In this document: one piece after another, positions 1 through 7,742 of the stretch
Numbering within the stretch: position 1 is the stretch's first letter
Layout: every line of letters begins with the position of its first letter
DNA from: Nocardia albiluteola
GTDB taxonomy: Bacteria; Actinomycetota; Actinomycetes; Mycobacteriales; Mycobacteriaceae
Assembly: GCF_018860155.1 (NCBI RefSeq)
Contig: NZ_JAHKNI010000018.1
Span: 62,001-126,000, forward strand
Direction of reading: 5' to 3'
DNA: 64,000 bases
Notes under the pieces: model-generated
What the model was told of the DNA's origin: nothing
Database searches by the model: none
What the model saw: the letters and a program-made list of their open reading frames with translations, nothing else
Program-made: the position numbers and the translations under genes

Positions 1-759
1 ACCGGGCTGGCCGCGGGCGCGCGGCCGGTGCTGGCCACGGTTCAGCTCGCCCGGGGACTCGTCGCGCTGGGCGAGGGGCGATTCGAGGATGCCTTCACCG
101 ATCTGACGCGCATTCACGATCCGCGCGACCCGTCCTACTCGCTGACCTTGCGCGCGTGCTTCCTCACCGAAACGGCCGAGGCCGCCGTTCGCGCCGGGCA
201 GACCGAGGCCGCGGCGGAATTGCTGCGCGGCCTGGAACCGATTGCGGCGGCCACGTCTTCGCCCGCGCTGCACATCGGGTTGCGTTATGCCCGAGCGGTT
301 CTCGCCGGCGATTCGGCTGGGAAGCTGTTCGAGGCCGCCCTGGCGGCCGATCTTACGGGCTGGCCGGCCGAGCGCGGCCGTCTGCATCTCGCGTATGGCG
401 AGTGGCTGCGCCGGCAGCGCCGGGTGGCGGAATCCCGCACGCATCTGCGCACGGCCCGGGAGACTTTCGACGCGCTCGGCTTCACGGCGTGGAGTGAGCG
501 GGCCCGGCTCGAACTGCGCAGCGCGGGCGAATCGAGCCCGAATCGGGATCCGGACGCCCGCGAGCGGCTCACCCCGCACGAGCTGAGCATCGCGCAATTG
601 GCGGCGCAGGGATTGACCAATCGGGAGATCGGGCAGCGGTTGTACCTGTCGCATCGGACCGTGAGCACCCATCTGCACCGGATCTTCCCGAAGCTCGGGA
701 TCAGCTCGCGGGGTGATCTCGCGGCATTGCTGCCGGCCGAGGAGGACATCCCCGGGTAG
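1..759 (+). CDS. LuxR-family transcriptional regulator, C-terminal part
   Basis: The reading frame is open from base 1, so the gene starts upstream and only about 252 C-terminal residues are present. The last 60 residues are a GerE/LuxR helix-turn-helix, beginning LTPHELSIAQLAAQG and containing TNREIGQRLYLSHRTVSTHL. The preceding part is Ala/Leu/Arg-rich and helical, like the TPR-type sensor region of large LuxR (LAL/MalT-like) regulators. The N-terminal ATPase domain expected for that class would lie outside the window. It stops 83 bases before a hydrolase lipoprotein gene on the same strand, and a sequence motif shared with three other hydrolase genes lies in that gap, so it is a candidate regulator of them (inference). 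The HTH assignment is secure; the inducer is unknown. Confidence 0.85.
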   Translation, partial: TGLAAGARPVLATVQLARGLVALGEGRFEDAFTDLTRIHDPRDPSYSLTLRACFLTETAEAAVRAGQTEAAAELLRGLEPIAAATSSPALHIGLRYARAVLAGDSAGKLFEAALAADLTGWPAERGRLHLAYGEWLRRQRRVAESRTHLRTARETFDALGFTAWSERARLELRSAGESSPNRDPDARERLTPHELSIAQLAAQGLTNREIGQRLYLSHRTVSTHLHRIFPKLGISSRGDLAALLPAEEDIPG

Positions 760-788
760 CCGTTCTTCCGTGCGGGCCACCGACACCG

Positions 789-817
789 ATTACGTCATCC
801 GACGCTCGCGACCGTCA
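789..817 (+). promoter_or_regulatory. Half-conserved copy of the shared ATTACGTCA motif
   Basis: ATTACGTCA followed by TCCGACG lies 26-54 bases before the hydrolase start. The same block occurs at 6209-6243, 9421-9455 and 9569-9602 before other hydrolase genes. Here the second CGTCA is displaced (813-817), so this is the weakest copy. It may be an operator or an activator site. Confidence 0.4.
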
Positions 818-842
818 CCGCGCGGTCCATAGCGTCGATGTC

Positions 843-1895
843 ATGAACATCAGCAGACGATTTTTCGGTGGTGCGCTCGCCGCGGGCACGGCGAGCCTGA
901 CCGCGGCCTCGCTCAGCGCCTGCGGCCCGGACTCCGCCGCCGCACCCGCGACCACGACCCCGGTTCCCGGCGCGGAACTGCGGAAGGGCTCGGGCGAGAA
1001 CACCACGCTGGGCCCGATCAAGCAGATCGACGCCGGTGTCCTCAGCGTCGCGTACGCCGAATTCGGGCCCAGCACCGGGCAACCGGTGATCCTGCTGCAC
1101 GGCTGGCCCTACGACGCCTACAGCTATGCCGATGTCGGGCCGCTGCTGGCGGCCGCCGGGTACCGGGTGCTGGTGCCGTTCCTGCGGGGCTACGGCGCGA
1201 CGACCTTCCTGTCCGCGCAGACGGTCCGCAACGGGCAGCAGTCGGCCATTGCCCGCGACATCGTCGATTTCATGGATGCTCTGCACATCGACAAGGCGGT
1301 GTTCGGTGGATACGACTGGGGCGCCAGGACGGTGGACATCATCGCCGCGTTGTGGCCGCAGCGGGTCAAGGCGATCGTGGCGGTGAGCGGGTACATCGTG
1401 ACAGTGCAGGCGGCCCAGCAGCAGCCGCTGGCGCCGGAGGCCGAGCTGGGCTGGTGGTATCAGTACTACTTCGCTACCGAACGCGGCCGCCTGGGCTACA
1501 GCCGCAACCGGCACGACTTCAACAAGCTGATCTGGAAGCGCGCCTCCCCGGCCTGGAATTTCGACGACGCCACCTACGACCGCACCGCACCGGCCTTCGA
1601 CAATCCCGATCACGTCGACATCGTCATCTCCAACTACCGTTGGCGCCTGAGCCTCGCGCCTGGTGAGCCCCAATACGACGCCTACGAACAGCAACTCGCC
1701 ACCGGGCCTGCCATCACGGTGCCCGCCATCACCATCGGCAGCGACTTCGACGGCGCGGCCAAGGACGGAAAGCCCTACGCCGCCAGGTACACCGGCAAAC
1801 ACGAGCATCGCGTCCTCGACGGCATCGGGCACAACGTCCCGCAGGAGGCGCCGCACCCGTTCGCCCAGGCGATCATCGACGCCGACCATCTCTGA
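843..1895 (+). CDS. Epoxide-hydrolase-like alpha/beta hydrolase, Tat lipoprotein
   Basis: A 350-residue alpha/beta hydrolase predicted to be exported and lipid-anchored. Residues 5-6 are a twin arginine (RRFFGG), followed by a hydrophobic stretch and a lipobox LSAC with the lipidated Cys at 27. The oxyanion region is HGWPYD near residue 86. The nucleophile elbow GGYDWGA carries Asp158 in place of Ser, as in epoxide hydrolases and haloalkane dehalogenases, and the catalytic His is at about 330 (GIGHNVPQE). The ATG at 843 gives a complete Tat signal. The substrate is unknown. It shares an upstream motif with three other hydrolase genes in the first 10 kb, and a strong terminator hairpin follows the stop. 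Confidence 0.85.
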   Translation: MNISRRFFGGALAAGTASLTAASLSACGPDSAAAPATTTPVPGAELRKGSGENTTLGPIKQIDAGVLSVAYAEFGPSTGQPVILLHGWPYDAYSYADVGPLLAAAGYRVLVPFLRGYGATTFLSAQTVRNGQQSAIARDIVDFMDALHIDKAVFGGYDWGARTVDIIAALWPQRVKAIVAVSGYIVTVQAAQQQPLAPEAELGWWYQYYFATERGRLGYSRNRHDFNKLIWKRASPAWNFDDATYDRTAPAFDNPDHVDIVISNYRWRLSLAPGEPQYDAYEQQLATGPAITVPAITIGSDFDGAAKDGKPYAARYTGKHEHRVLDGIGHNVPQEAPHPFAQAIIDADHL

Positions 1896-1905
1896 CCCGC
1901 CCGAG

Positions 1906-1941
1906 ACCGCCGGGCCCAGCCACACAACTGGGCCCGGCGGT
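1906..1941. terminator. Bidirectional terminator hairpin
   Basis: Perfect 14-bp arms ACCGCCGGGCCCAG and CTGGGCCCGGCGGT are separated by an 8-base loop. It lies between the convergent stops of the hydrolase lipoprotein and the ABC-F gene. There is no T-tract, as is usual in actinobacteria. Confidence 0.8.
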
Positions 1942-1948
1942 GTGCGGT

Positions 1949-3544
1949 CTACAGGGCGCCGCGGCGCCGCATTCGACCGCCGGCCTCGAGCTCGATGATC
2001 GTGTCGATCCCGATCCGGTGCAGGAACGGATAGTCGTGGCTGACAACGAGAATCGCGCCGCGATAGTCGGCCAGGGCTTCGACCAGTTGGTCGACGCTCG
2101 CGATGTCGAGGTTGTTCGTCGGCTCGTCGAGGATCAGCAACTGCGCCGGCGGATCGGCGAACAGTAAGCGTGCCAGCGACACTCGGAACCGCTCACCGCC
2201 GGACAGCGTCGAGACCGGGCGTTCGACGCTGCTGCCGCGCAACAGCAGCCGGGCCAGCCGATTGCGGATCGTGCCCGGCGCGGTAGCGGGCGCCACCGCG
2301 TGGACGTTCTCGAGCGCACCCGCCTGCTCGTCCAGACCGTCCAGTCGTTGCGGCAGATATCCGATCCGGTCGGTGAACAGCGTGCCGCGTTCCGGATCGC
2401 GACCGTTGATCAGGTTCTCGATCAAGGTCGTCTTCCCCGCACCGTTGCGCCCGACCAGCGCGACCCGCTCCGGCCCCTGGACGACGATGCTCCGATCACC
2501 GTCGCGCAATTCCGCGATGCGGCGGCCGCGCGGCACGTCCGGATCGGGCAGTTCGAGGTGAATGTGCTCCTCCCGGCGAACCCGGCCCGCCGCGGCATCC
2601 AGAACCTCCTGGGCCGCACGCACTTTCGCGTCGAGGGTGATGCGCATCGCGCCCGCCGAGCTCTGCGCGCTGCTGGCGCGGTTGCCCGCGAGGATGCGGG
2701 GTATGCCGCCGTTCTGCTGGGTGGCCCGGCCGGTGCGTTCACGCCGGGCGAGCTTGGTCTCGGCCTCGATACGTTGCCGTTTCTCGACTTTCAACGCCTG
2801 CTCGGCGGTGCGTGCGGCTTGCGCGGCCGCCGCCTGTTCCTGCTCGATATGCTGCTTCCAGGCGCTGTAGGGTCCGCCGAACACGTCCAGCGTCGCACCG
2901 TGCAGTTCCGCGGTGGAATCCATATGCTCGAGCAGTTCGAGGTCGTGGCTCACCACCACCAGGGTGCCGGGCCACACGTCCACGAATTCGGCCAGCTTGG
3001 TTCGAGTTTCGCGGTCGAGGTTGTTGGTCGGCTCATCGAGCAGGGTGATCGGCGTGCGCCGGATGCGCAGCCCGGTGATCGCGACGAGCACGGCTTCGCC
3101 ACCGGAGATCTCGCCCACTTTCCGGTCGAGATCGGCTGCGCCGAAACCGATATCGTGCAGCGCCTCCTCGGCGCGGGCTTCGATGTCCCAATCCTCGCCG
3201 ATCGTCTCGAAGTGCGCCTCGCCGGTGTCTCCGGCTTCGATGGCACGCAGGGCAGCGAGTTTGCCTGCGACGCCGAGCAATTCGGCAATGGTTTCCTGAC
3301 GGCCGAGGGTGAGCGTCTGCGGAAGGTAACCGACCTCACCGGTGGTTTCGATACGTCCCGACGTCGGGGTGAGGACTCCGGCGATCAAACGCAGCAGGGT
3401 CGATTTGCCGGTGCCGTTGCGCCCCACCAGTCCGGTGCGCCCGGTGGTCAGGGCCCCATCGAGCCGGGAGAGCGCGACAGTTCCGTCGGGCCATTCGAAG
3501 GAGACGTGCTGAAGGGTGATCGCTGATTGCATGGATGAAGACAT
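1949..3544 (-). CDS. ABC-F family ATPase (ribosome-associated or resistance type)
   Basis: A 531-residue protein with two ABC ATPase domains and no membrane segments, the layout of ABC-F proteins. Domain 1 has Walker A GRNGTGKST, signature ISGGEA and Walker B TLLDEPTNNLD. Domain 2 has GRNGAGKTT, LSGGERF and LILDEPTNNLD. A charged Gln/Arg-rich linker lies between them, where ABC-F proteins reach toward the ribosomal peptidyl-transferase centre. Family members act in translation or protect ribosomes from antibiotics; which applies here cannot be told. The ATG at 3544 follows GGAAAG. The 5' leader has alternative hairpins and a 9-codon ORF, consistent with drug-responsive attenuation (see findings). 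Confidence 0.9.
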   Translation of the reverse strand: MSSSMQSAITLQHVSFEWPDGTVALSRLDGALTTGRTGLVGRNGTGKSTLLRLIAGVLTPTSGRIETTGEVGYLPQTLTLGRQETIAELLGVAGKLAALRAIEAGDTGEAHFETIGEDWDIEARAEEALHDIGFGAADLDRKVGEISGGEAVLVAITGLRIRRTPITLLDEPTNNLDRETRTKLAEFVDVWPGTLVVVSHDLELLEHMDSTAELHGATLDVFGGPYSAWKQHIEQEQAAAAQAARTAEQALKVEKRQRIEAETKLARRERTGRATQQNGGIPRILAGNRASSAQSSAGAMRITLDAKVRAAQEVLDAAAGRVRREEHIHLELPDPDVPRGRRIAELRDGDRSIVVQGPERVALVGRNGAGKTTLIENLINGRDPERGTLFTDRIGYLPQRLDGLDEQAGALENVHAVAPATAPGTIRNRLARLLLRGSSVERPVSTLSGGERFRVSLARLLFADPPAQLLILDEPTNNLDIASVDQLVEALADYRGAILVVSHDYPFLHRIGIDTIIELEAGGRMRRRGAL

Positions 3545-3563
3545 GGGTCGTCGACTCTTTCCT

Positions 3564-3680
3564 GCTCGTAGACGAGCGGGCCGCTTGATTCGAGGGAATG
3601 CGGAAGCAGACGAAGGCGGTTCGGCGCGAGCAGATCTCGCGAGCAGATATGAGCAGACACGCCGCCTTCGACCGGGCGGC
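3564..3680 (-). promoter_or_regulatory. Structured leader of the ABC-F gene (candidate attenuator)
   Basis: On the minus strand the leader can form hairpin A (GCCGCC/GGCGGC, 3661-3680). Alternatively it can form hairpin B, pairing CGAAGGCGG (3662-3670) with CCGCCTTCG (3611-3619). The two share bases and exclude each other. A third hairpin, GCTCG-TCTA-CGAGC (3564-3577), sits directly before the AGGAAAG ribosome site. TCTGCTC occurs three times between them. Such layouts are typical of ribosome-mediated attenuation, but no experiment supports it here. Confidence 0.45.
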
Positions 3681-3709
3681 TAGATTCTGTCGACTTCCTC
3701 GATCAGCAC
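3680..3709 (-). CDS. Possible 9-codon leader peptide of the ABC-F gene
   Basis: GTG start, encoding M-L-I-E-E-V-D-R-I, then TAG directly at the 5' arm of leader hairpin A. AGGGTGG lies upstream as a possible ribosome site. A ribosome stalled here would cover the hairpin A arm and favour hairpin B. Very short, so this is only a candidate. Confidence 0.3.
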   Translation of the reverse strand: MLIEEVDRI

Positions 3710-3730
3710 GTGACCACCCTACCAGCGGTA

Positions 3731-5173
3731 TCAGACGGTGATCGTCTGGTATTCGGTGTACTGGCCCAGGCCGACGGCGCCGAATTCACGGCCTATCCCG
3801 CTGGTCTTGAATCCGCCAAAGGGACCGTCGAATCCGATCGGGGCGCCGTTGACGGTGACCGTGCCGGTTCGGATCCGGCGGGCGACATCCAGCGCCGCGG
3901 CCTCGTCGGCGGACCACACGCCCCCGGAGAGCCCGTAGTCGGAGTCATTGGCCATGTGCACCGCGTCATCGATGTCGTCGTAGGCGAGCACGACCAGGAC
4001 CGGGCCGAAGATCTCTTCCCGGGCAATGCGCATGGTCGATGTCACATCGGCGAAAACCGTTGGTGTGACATAGAAGCCGTTCCGCAAGCCGGGCGGGGTC
4101 TGCGCGCCGCCGCAGACGAGGCGCGCGCCTTCGCCGATACCGATCTCGATGTATTCGCGGACGCGCTGCTGCTGGTCGCCGCGAACCATCGGCCCGATGA
4201 AGGTTTCCGGATCGCGCGGGTCACCGACCGGTAAGGACTCGACCAGCGCCGCCAGCGCCGTGACCACGTCCTCGTAGCGCGAGCGCGGGGCGAGGATCCG
4301 CGTCTGCGCGATGCACGATTCACCATTGTTCAGCAGGGAAGCGAATTTCAGGCCGTCCATCACCGCGGTCAGATCCGCATCGGGCAGAATCACCGCCGCG
4401 GACTTGCCGCCCAGCTCGAGACTCACCCGCTTGAGCTGGGTTCCGGCGATGGCGGCGATCCGGCGACCGGCACCGGTTGAGCCGGTGAACGCGATCTTGT
4501 CGACCCGGGGATGCGAGATCAGGTACTCACTGGTTTCCCGATCGGCGGGCAGCACGCTGAGCACACCTTCGGGCAGGCCGATCCGATCCATCAGCTCGGC
4601 CAGCAGCCCCATGCTCAGTGAGTTCTCCTGAGATGCCTTGAGCACCACCGAATTTCCGGTGAGCAGGGCGGGCAGGATCTTCGAGGTCGCAGCGGAGAAG
4701 GGTGAATTCCATGGGATCACCGCCGCCACCACGCCGACCGGTTCGCGCCGCACCACGCTGCGCACCCGCGCGGTCGGGTCCGACGGGGTGAGCGTGCGCA
4801 CCCAGTCGAAATTCTCGGCGGCCACCAGGTAGGCGTTCGCCTGCCGAGAGAGACCGGCCTGCCCGGCCCTGGTGAACCATACGGCCGAACCGGTTTCGGT
4901 GGTGATGAGCTCGGCGATGCGGTCGGCTTGCGCCTCGCGCAGCGCATTGAAATGCCGCAGCATCGAGATTCGCTCGGCCGGTGGGGTGTCGCGCCACACG
5001 CGACTCTCGAAGGCTGAATCCGCCGCCGCCACCGCACGATCCACATCGTCGGGTCGCGCCTGTGCCGCCTGGCCGATCACAGATCGATCATGCGGAGAGA
5101 GGATTTCCAGTAGGGCCGGTTCACTCGGTTCGATCCAGGAACCGCCGACGTACAGCCGGTCATAGGTGATCAT
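3731..5173 (-). CDS. NAD(P)-dependent aldehyde dehydrogenase
   Basis: A 480-residue member of the ALDH superfamily, the usual length for class 1/2-type enzymes, oxidising an aldehyde to an acid with NAD(P). It has the Rossmann-region GSTGAGRRI, the catalytic Glu motif LELGGKSA, the nucleophile Cys in NNGESCIAQTRI and the C-terminal EEIFGPVL. The substrate cannot be read from sequence. It starts with ATG at 5173, overlapping by 4 bp (ATGA) the stop of a 22-codon ORF that looks like the N-terminus of a flavoprotein. The hydrolase lipoprotein gene lies just upstream, so the three probably form one transcription unit. Confidence 0.92.
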   Translation of the reverse strand: MITYDRLYVGGSWIEPSEPALLEILSPHDRSVIGQAAQARPDDVDRAVAAADSAFESRVWRDTPPAERISMLRHFNALREAQADRIAELITTETGSAVWFTRAGQAGLSRQANAYLVAAENFDWVRTLTPSDPTARVRSVVRREPVGVVAAVIPWNSPFSAATSKILPALLTGNSVVLKASQENSLSMGLLAELMDRIGLPEGVLSVLPADRETSEYLISHPRVDKIAFTGSTGAGRRIAAIAGTQLKRVSLELGGKSAAVILPDADLTAVMDGLKFASLLNNGESCIAQTRILAPRSRYEDVVTALAALVESLPVGDPRDPETFIGPMVRGDQQQRVREYIEIGIGEGARLVCGGAQTPPGLRNGFYVTPTVFADVTSTMRIAREEIFGPVLVVLAYDDIDDAVHMANDSDYGLSGGVWSADEAAALDVARRIRTGTVTVNGAPIGFDGPFGGFKTSGIGREFGAVGLGQYTEYQTITV

Positions 5174-5238
5174 TCGGCCGCCCCTGCGCCGGCCCCGATG
5201 ACCACCACGTCAGCGGTGCGTATTTCCTTGTCGGACAT
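5170..5238 (-). pseudogene. 22-codon remnant of an FAD-binding flavoprotein N-terminus
   Basis: It begins ATG after a good ribosome site (GAAGGAAAAATC) and encodes a short charged start followed by ADVVVIGAGAGAAE, then TGA. VVVIGAGAGA is the classical FAD Rossmann beta-alpha-beta motif (GxGxxA) found at the extreme N-terminus of flavoprotein oxidoreductases. The rest of such a protein is absent. The stop overlaps the aldehyde dehydrogenase start (ATGA). It is best read as a deletion remnant that now acts as a coupled leader ORF. Confidence 0.6.
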
Positions 5239-5287
5239 GATTTTTCCTTCGATGCATCAGTCAGCGACCGGGCGCCTTCGGCGGTGA

Positions 5288-6139
5288 TCAGCGGGCCGAG
5301 TTCGCGGCGGCCTTCTCGATGACCTCGGCCACTCGATCGGGATGCGAGACGGCGACCGAGTGCGAGGCCGCGATCTCGGTGACATGGGCGTGCGCCCGCT
5401 CGGCCATGAACCGCTGCGCCGCGACGGGGATATTGCTGTCCTGAGTGGTGATCACATCCCAGCTGGGCTTGTCGGTCCAGGCGGCCACGGTGGCCTTCTC
5501 CTCGAGCGCGGACTGCAGGACCGGGCGCTGGGAGGCGGCGGCCAGGGCGGCGCGGGCGGCGGGAACGTCGGCGGCGAACTGGTCGTGGAACTTGTCCTGC
5601 TTGATGTACAGATCGGTGCCCGTGCTGCCATCCGGGTTGGTGAACGCGACGGGATCGAGCGTGCCCGCCAGTGTGGATCCCGGGAACTTGTTGGTCAGCT
5701 CCAGCGCAGTCTCACCGACCGCGGGCAGGAACGCCGCGACGTACACCAGCGCCTTGACCTGATCGCTGCCCGCCGCGGCGGCACTGATCACCGATCCGCC
5801 ATACGAGTGCCCGACCAGGACGACGGGTCCGCTGATATGGCTGATCAGCCCCCGCACCGTAGTGGCGTCGGCGGTGGGACCACGCAGCGGATCCGCCGCC
5901 GCGACAACGGGATAGCCGTCCTTGTGGAGTTTGTCGACGACGTCGTTCCAACTCGAACCATCGGCGAACGCGCCGTGAACCAGCACGACGGTCGGCTTGG
6001 GCGCATCCTCGGTCGGCCCGGCATGAGTTGTGGTGCTCGCGGTGCACGCGACAGCCAGGCTGCCCGCCGCCACCGCGGCCGTGACCGCCGCGATCACCCG
6101 GCCCGCGCGCCGGATACGGGGGCGTCGAATGTCGACCAT
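5288..6139 (-). CDS. Alpha/beta hydrolase with lipoprotein signal
   Basis: A 283-residue serine hydrolase. An Arg-rich start and an Ala/Val hydrophobic segment end in a lipobox-like LAVAC with Cys near 32, so it is probably exported and lipid-anchored. The hydrolase core has HGAFADGSSW (oxyanion region), nucleophile elbow GHSYGGSV and a late His near ASHSVAVSHPD. This pattern matches the small EstC/methylesterase-like alpha/beta hydrolases. The shared ATTACGTCA-type motif lies about 70-100 bases upstream. The gene ends 49 bases before the flavoprotein-remnant ORF and aldehyde dehydrogenase, suggesting one operon. Confidence 0.85.
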   Translation of the reverse strand: MVDIRRPRIRRAGRVIAAVTAAVAAGSLAVACTASTTTHAGPTEDAPKPTVVLVHGAFADGSSWNDVVDKLHKDGYPVVAAADPLRGPTADATTVRGLISHISGPVVLVGHSYGGSVISAAAAGSDQVKALVYVAAFLPAVGETALELTNKFPGSTLAGTLDPVAFTNPDGSTGTDLYIKQDKFHDQFAADVPAARAALAAASQRPVLQSALEEKATVAAWTDKPSWDVITTQDSNIPVAAQRFMAERAHAHVTEIAASHSVAVSHPDRVAEVIEKAAANSAR

Positions 6140-6208
6140 GTCGTTGTCCTTTCGAGGAACGGTGATGCACGCTGTGCGACTCCCACTGTGGTTCGCGCGC
6201 CCCTATCG

Positions 6209-6243
6209 CCACATCTGTCAACTGACGCAGCCGATGACGTAGT
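6209..6243 (-). promoter_or_regulatory. Shared hydrolase-promoter motif, site A
   Basis: Minus strand: ACTACGTCA, 7 bases, CGTCA, then GTTGACAGATGTGG. It matches the block before the tannase gene (9421-9455) at most positions, including the GATGTG tail, and lies about 70 bases before the hydrolase start. Confidence 0.5.
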
Positions 6244-6308
6244 CACCATGAGCATGGCCCGCACCACTCGAAGGATGGCGGGACTGCGGTGCGGATCTGC
6301 TGCGGCGA

Positions 6309-6947
6309 TCAGGGCAGTGATCGGCCGGTCTCGGGCGTTATCGGCGGCTCCTCGACCAACCATCGAGGATGCCGCCGATCCGCCCAGACCCGCTCGACGT
6401 ATCCGGTCCGCATACCGCGCCGCGCCTCCGGATCCCGGAGCGCCAGGCGCATATGACCCGCCAGCACGGCCGCGATCGCCCAGGCGAAGACGTCGTGCAC
6501 GAAGATCGCGCTGGTCCGGGAGATTCCGGTGAGCAGGTGCTGGAACCACATCAGCAGGCCCGTGCCCATCATCACCAGCACGGCCCCGGCGATCCAGCCC
6601 GCGTAGAGCTTCTGCCCGGCATTGAACTTGCCGGCGGGGCGGTCCGACCGTGCGGTCAGGCCGCCCCGGACCGCACGCAGCCAGTGCCGGTCGTAGGGCG
6701 CGAAGCGGTTCAGCCGGCGGAGATCGGCGCGGAAGGCCGAGGAGAACAATCCCAGCAGGACCGGCGCAGGCAGCAGCACGCCCGACCACTCGTGGACGGT
6801 CACCACGAGATCTCGACGACCCAGTAGTTGCGACAGCGGCCCTACATAGAGGAACGCCGCGGTCGTCGTGCAGAGCAGCATCAGCATTCCGGTGGCGCGG
6901 TGGACCATTCGCTCCGCGGTGGTAAACCTTCGTATCCCGGGTGCCAT
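6309..6947 (-). CDS. Cytochrome b561-type membrane subunit (partner of molybdoenzyme)
   Basis: A 212-residue integral membrane protein of the cytochrome b/b6 (b561, formate-dehydrogenase gamma-like) family with about four transmembrane helices. Candidate heme-ligand histidines lie in RMVHRATG, VTVHEWSG, MWFQHLLTG and the last helix (FVHDVF...AGHMRLAL). It presumably passes electrons between the quinone pool and the exported molybdoenzyme encoded immediately upstream, whose stop overlaps this start. The pair resembles MsrQ/MsrP or YedZ/YedY systems, although MsrQ has more helices. Confidence 0.8.
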   Translation of the reverse strand: MAPGIRRFTTAERMVHRATGMLMLLCTTTAAFLYVGPLSQLLGRRDLVVTVHEWSGVLLPAPVLLGLFSSAFRADLRRLNRFAPYDRHWLRAVRGGLTARSDRPAGKFNAGQKLYAGWIAGAVLVMMGTGLLMWFQHLLTGISRTSAIFVHDVFAWAIAAVLAGHMRLALRDPEARRGMRTGYVERVWADRRHPRWLVEEPPITPETGRSLP

Positions 6948-7642
6948 CAGAGCCAGCCGTCCACATCATATCCGCGCTGTTCCCAATAGCCGGGGACGAC
7001 CCGCTCGGTGACCGATATTCCGGACAACCATTTGGCGGACTTGTAGAAGTACATCGGCGCGACATAGAGCCGGACCGGGCCGCCGTGCTCGTGCGTGATC
7101 GGCGCGTCCTGCATCCGAAGCGCCACCAGCACATCGGAACGCCGGGCCTGCTCGAGCGTGAGGCTCTCGGTGTATGCGCCGTCGAAACAGTCGAAACTCA
7201 AGGCTCTTCCGCTCGCGCCCACCCCGGAGTCCTCGAGCAGGTCGGACAGCCTCACACCCTCGAACGGCACCTTTTCCACGCGCCAGCCATCGGTGCACCG
7301 CACATCGCGGACGACCCGGGCCTGTGGCAACGCGCGCAGGTCCGCGAGCGTGTACGTCCGCGGCCGGTTCACCAGGCCGCCGATTTTCAGCGTGTAGTCG
7401 TTCTCGCCTTTGCGCGGGACCGAGCCGACAACGCTGTAGTACCGGAACCCGGCCGGGTTCGGGAGCAGACCGGCGAGACCGGTCGGATCATTCTGAGAAG
7501 CCTTGGCCAGCAAGCCCTCCCAGCCGGATTGCAGGTACGGCGCGGTGACCAGCCCCGTCGCACCGAGGCCGAGCATGCCCAGCAGTGTTCTGCGAGCTAC
7601 CGGGGCGCCGTCCGGCAGATTTCCGGGTTCGTTCATCGGCAT
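6947..7642 (-). CDS. Tat-exported molybdopterin-dependent oxidoreductase (MsrP/sulfite-oxidase fold)
   Basis: About 231 residues. The ATG at 7642 sits 6 bases after GGAG and gives a Tat signal, ARRTLLGMLGLGATG, so the enzyme is predicted to act outside the membrane. The body is the sulfite-oxidase/MsrP Moco domain: RDVRCTDGW carries the molybdenum-ligand Cys (about 116), and downstream are GVRLSDLL and GGPVRLYVAPMYFYKS. Related enzymes reduce methionine sulfoxide or other S-/N-oxides; the substrate here is unknown. It overlaps the cytochrome b gene, indicating translational coupling. Confidence 0.85.
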   Translation of the reverse strand: MPMNEPGNLPDGAPVARRTLLGMLGLGATGLVTAPYLQSGWEGLLAKASQNDPTGLAGLLPNPAGFRYYSVVGSVPRKGENDYTLKIGGLVNRPRTYTLADLRALPQARVVRDVRCTDGWRVEKVPFEGVRLSDLLEDSGVGASGRALSFDCFDGAYTESLTLEQARRSDVLVALRMQDAPITHEHGGPVRLYVAPMYFYKSAKWLSGISVTERVVPGYWEQRGYDVDGWL

Positions 7643-7742
7643 CATCGACTCCTTCGGTCGCCTTGAATGTCTGTGCGGCCCGGTGGCTTTCGGGCCCGCC
7701 CCCATCGGGAGGGCGGGCACGGTCATGCCGCGATGATCGGAA

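Noticed and set aside
3448..3660. 70-codon minus-strand ORF starting in the ABC-F leader
   Set aside because: It overlaps the first 97 bases of the ABC-F gene in another frame and has no motif. The 9-codon ORF at 3680-3709 is a better leader-peptide candidate.
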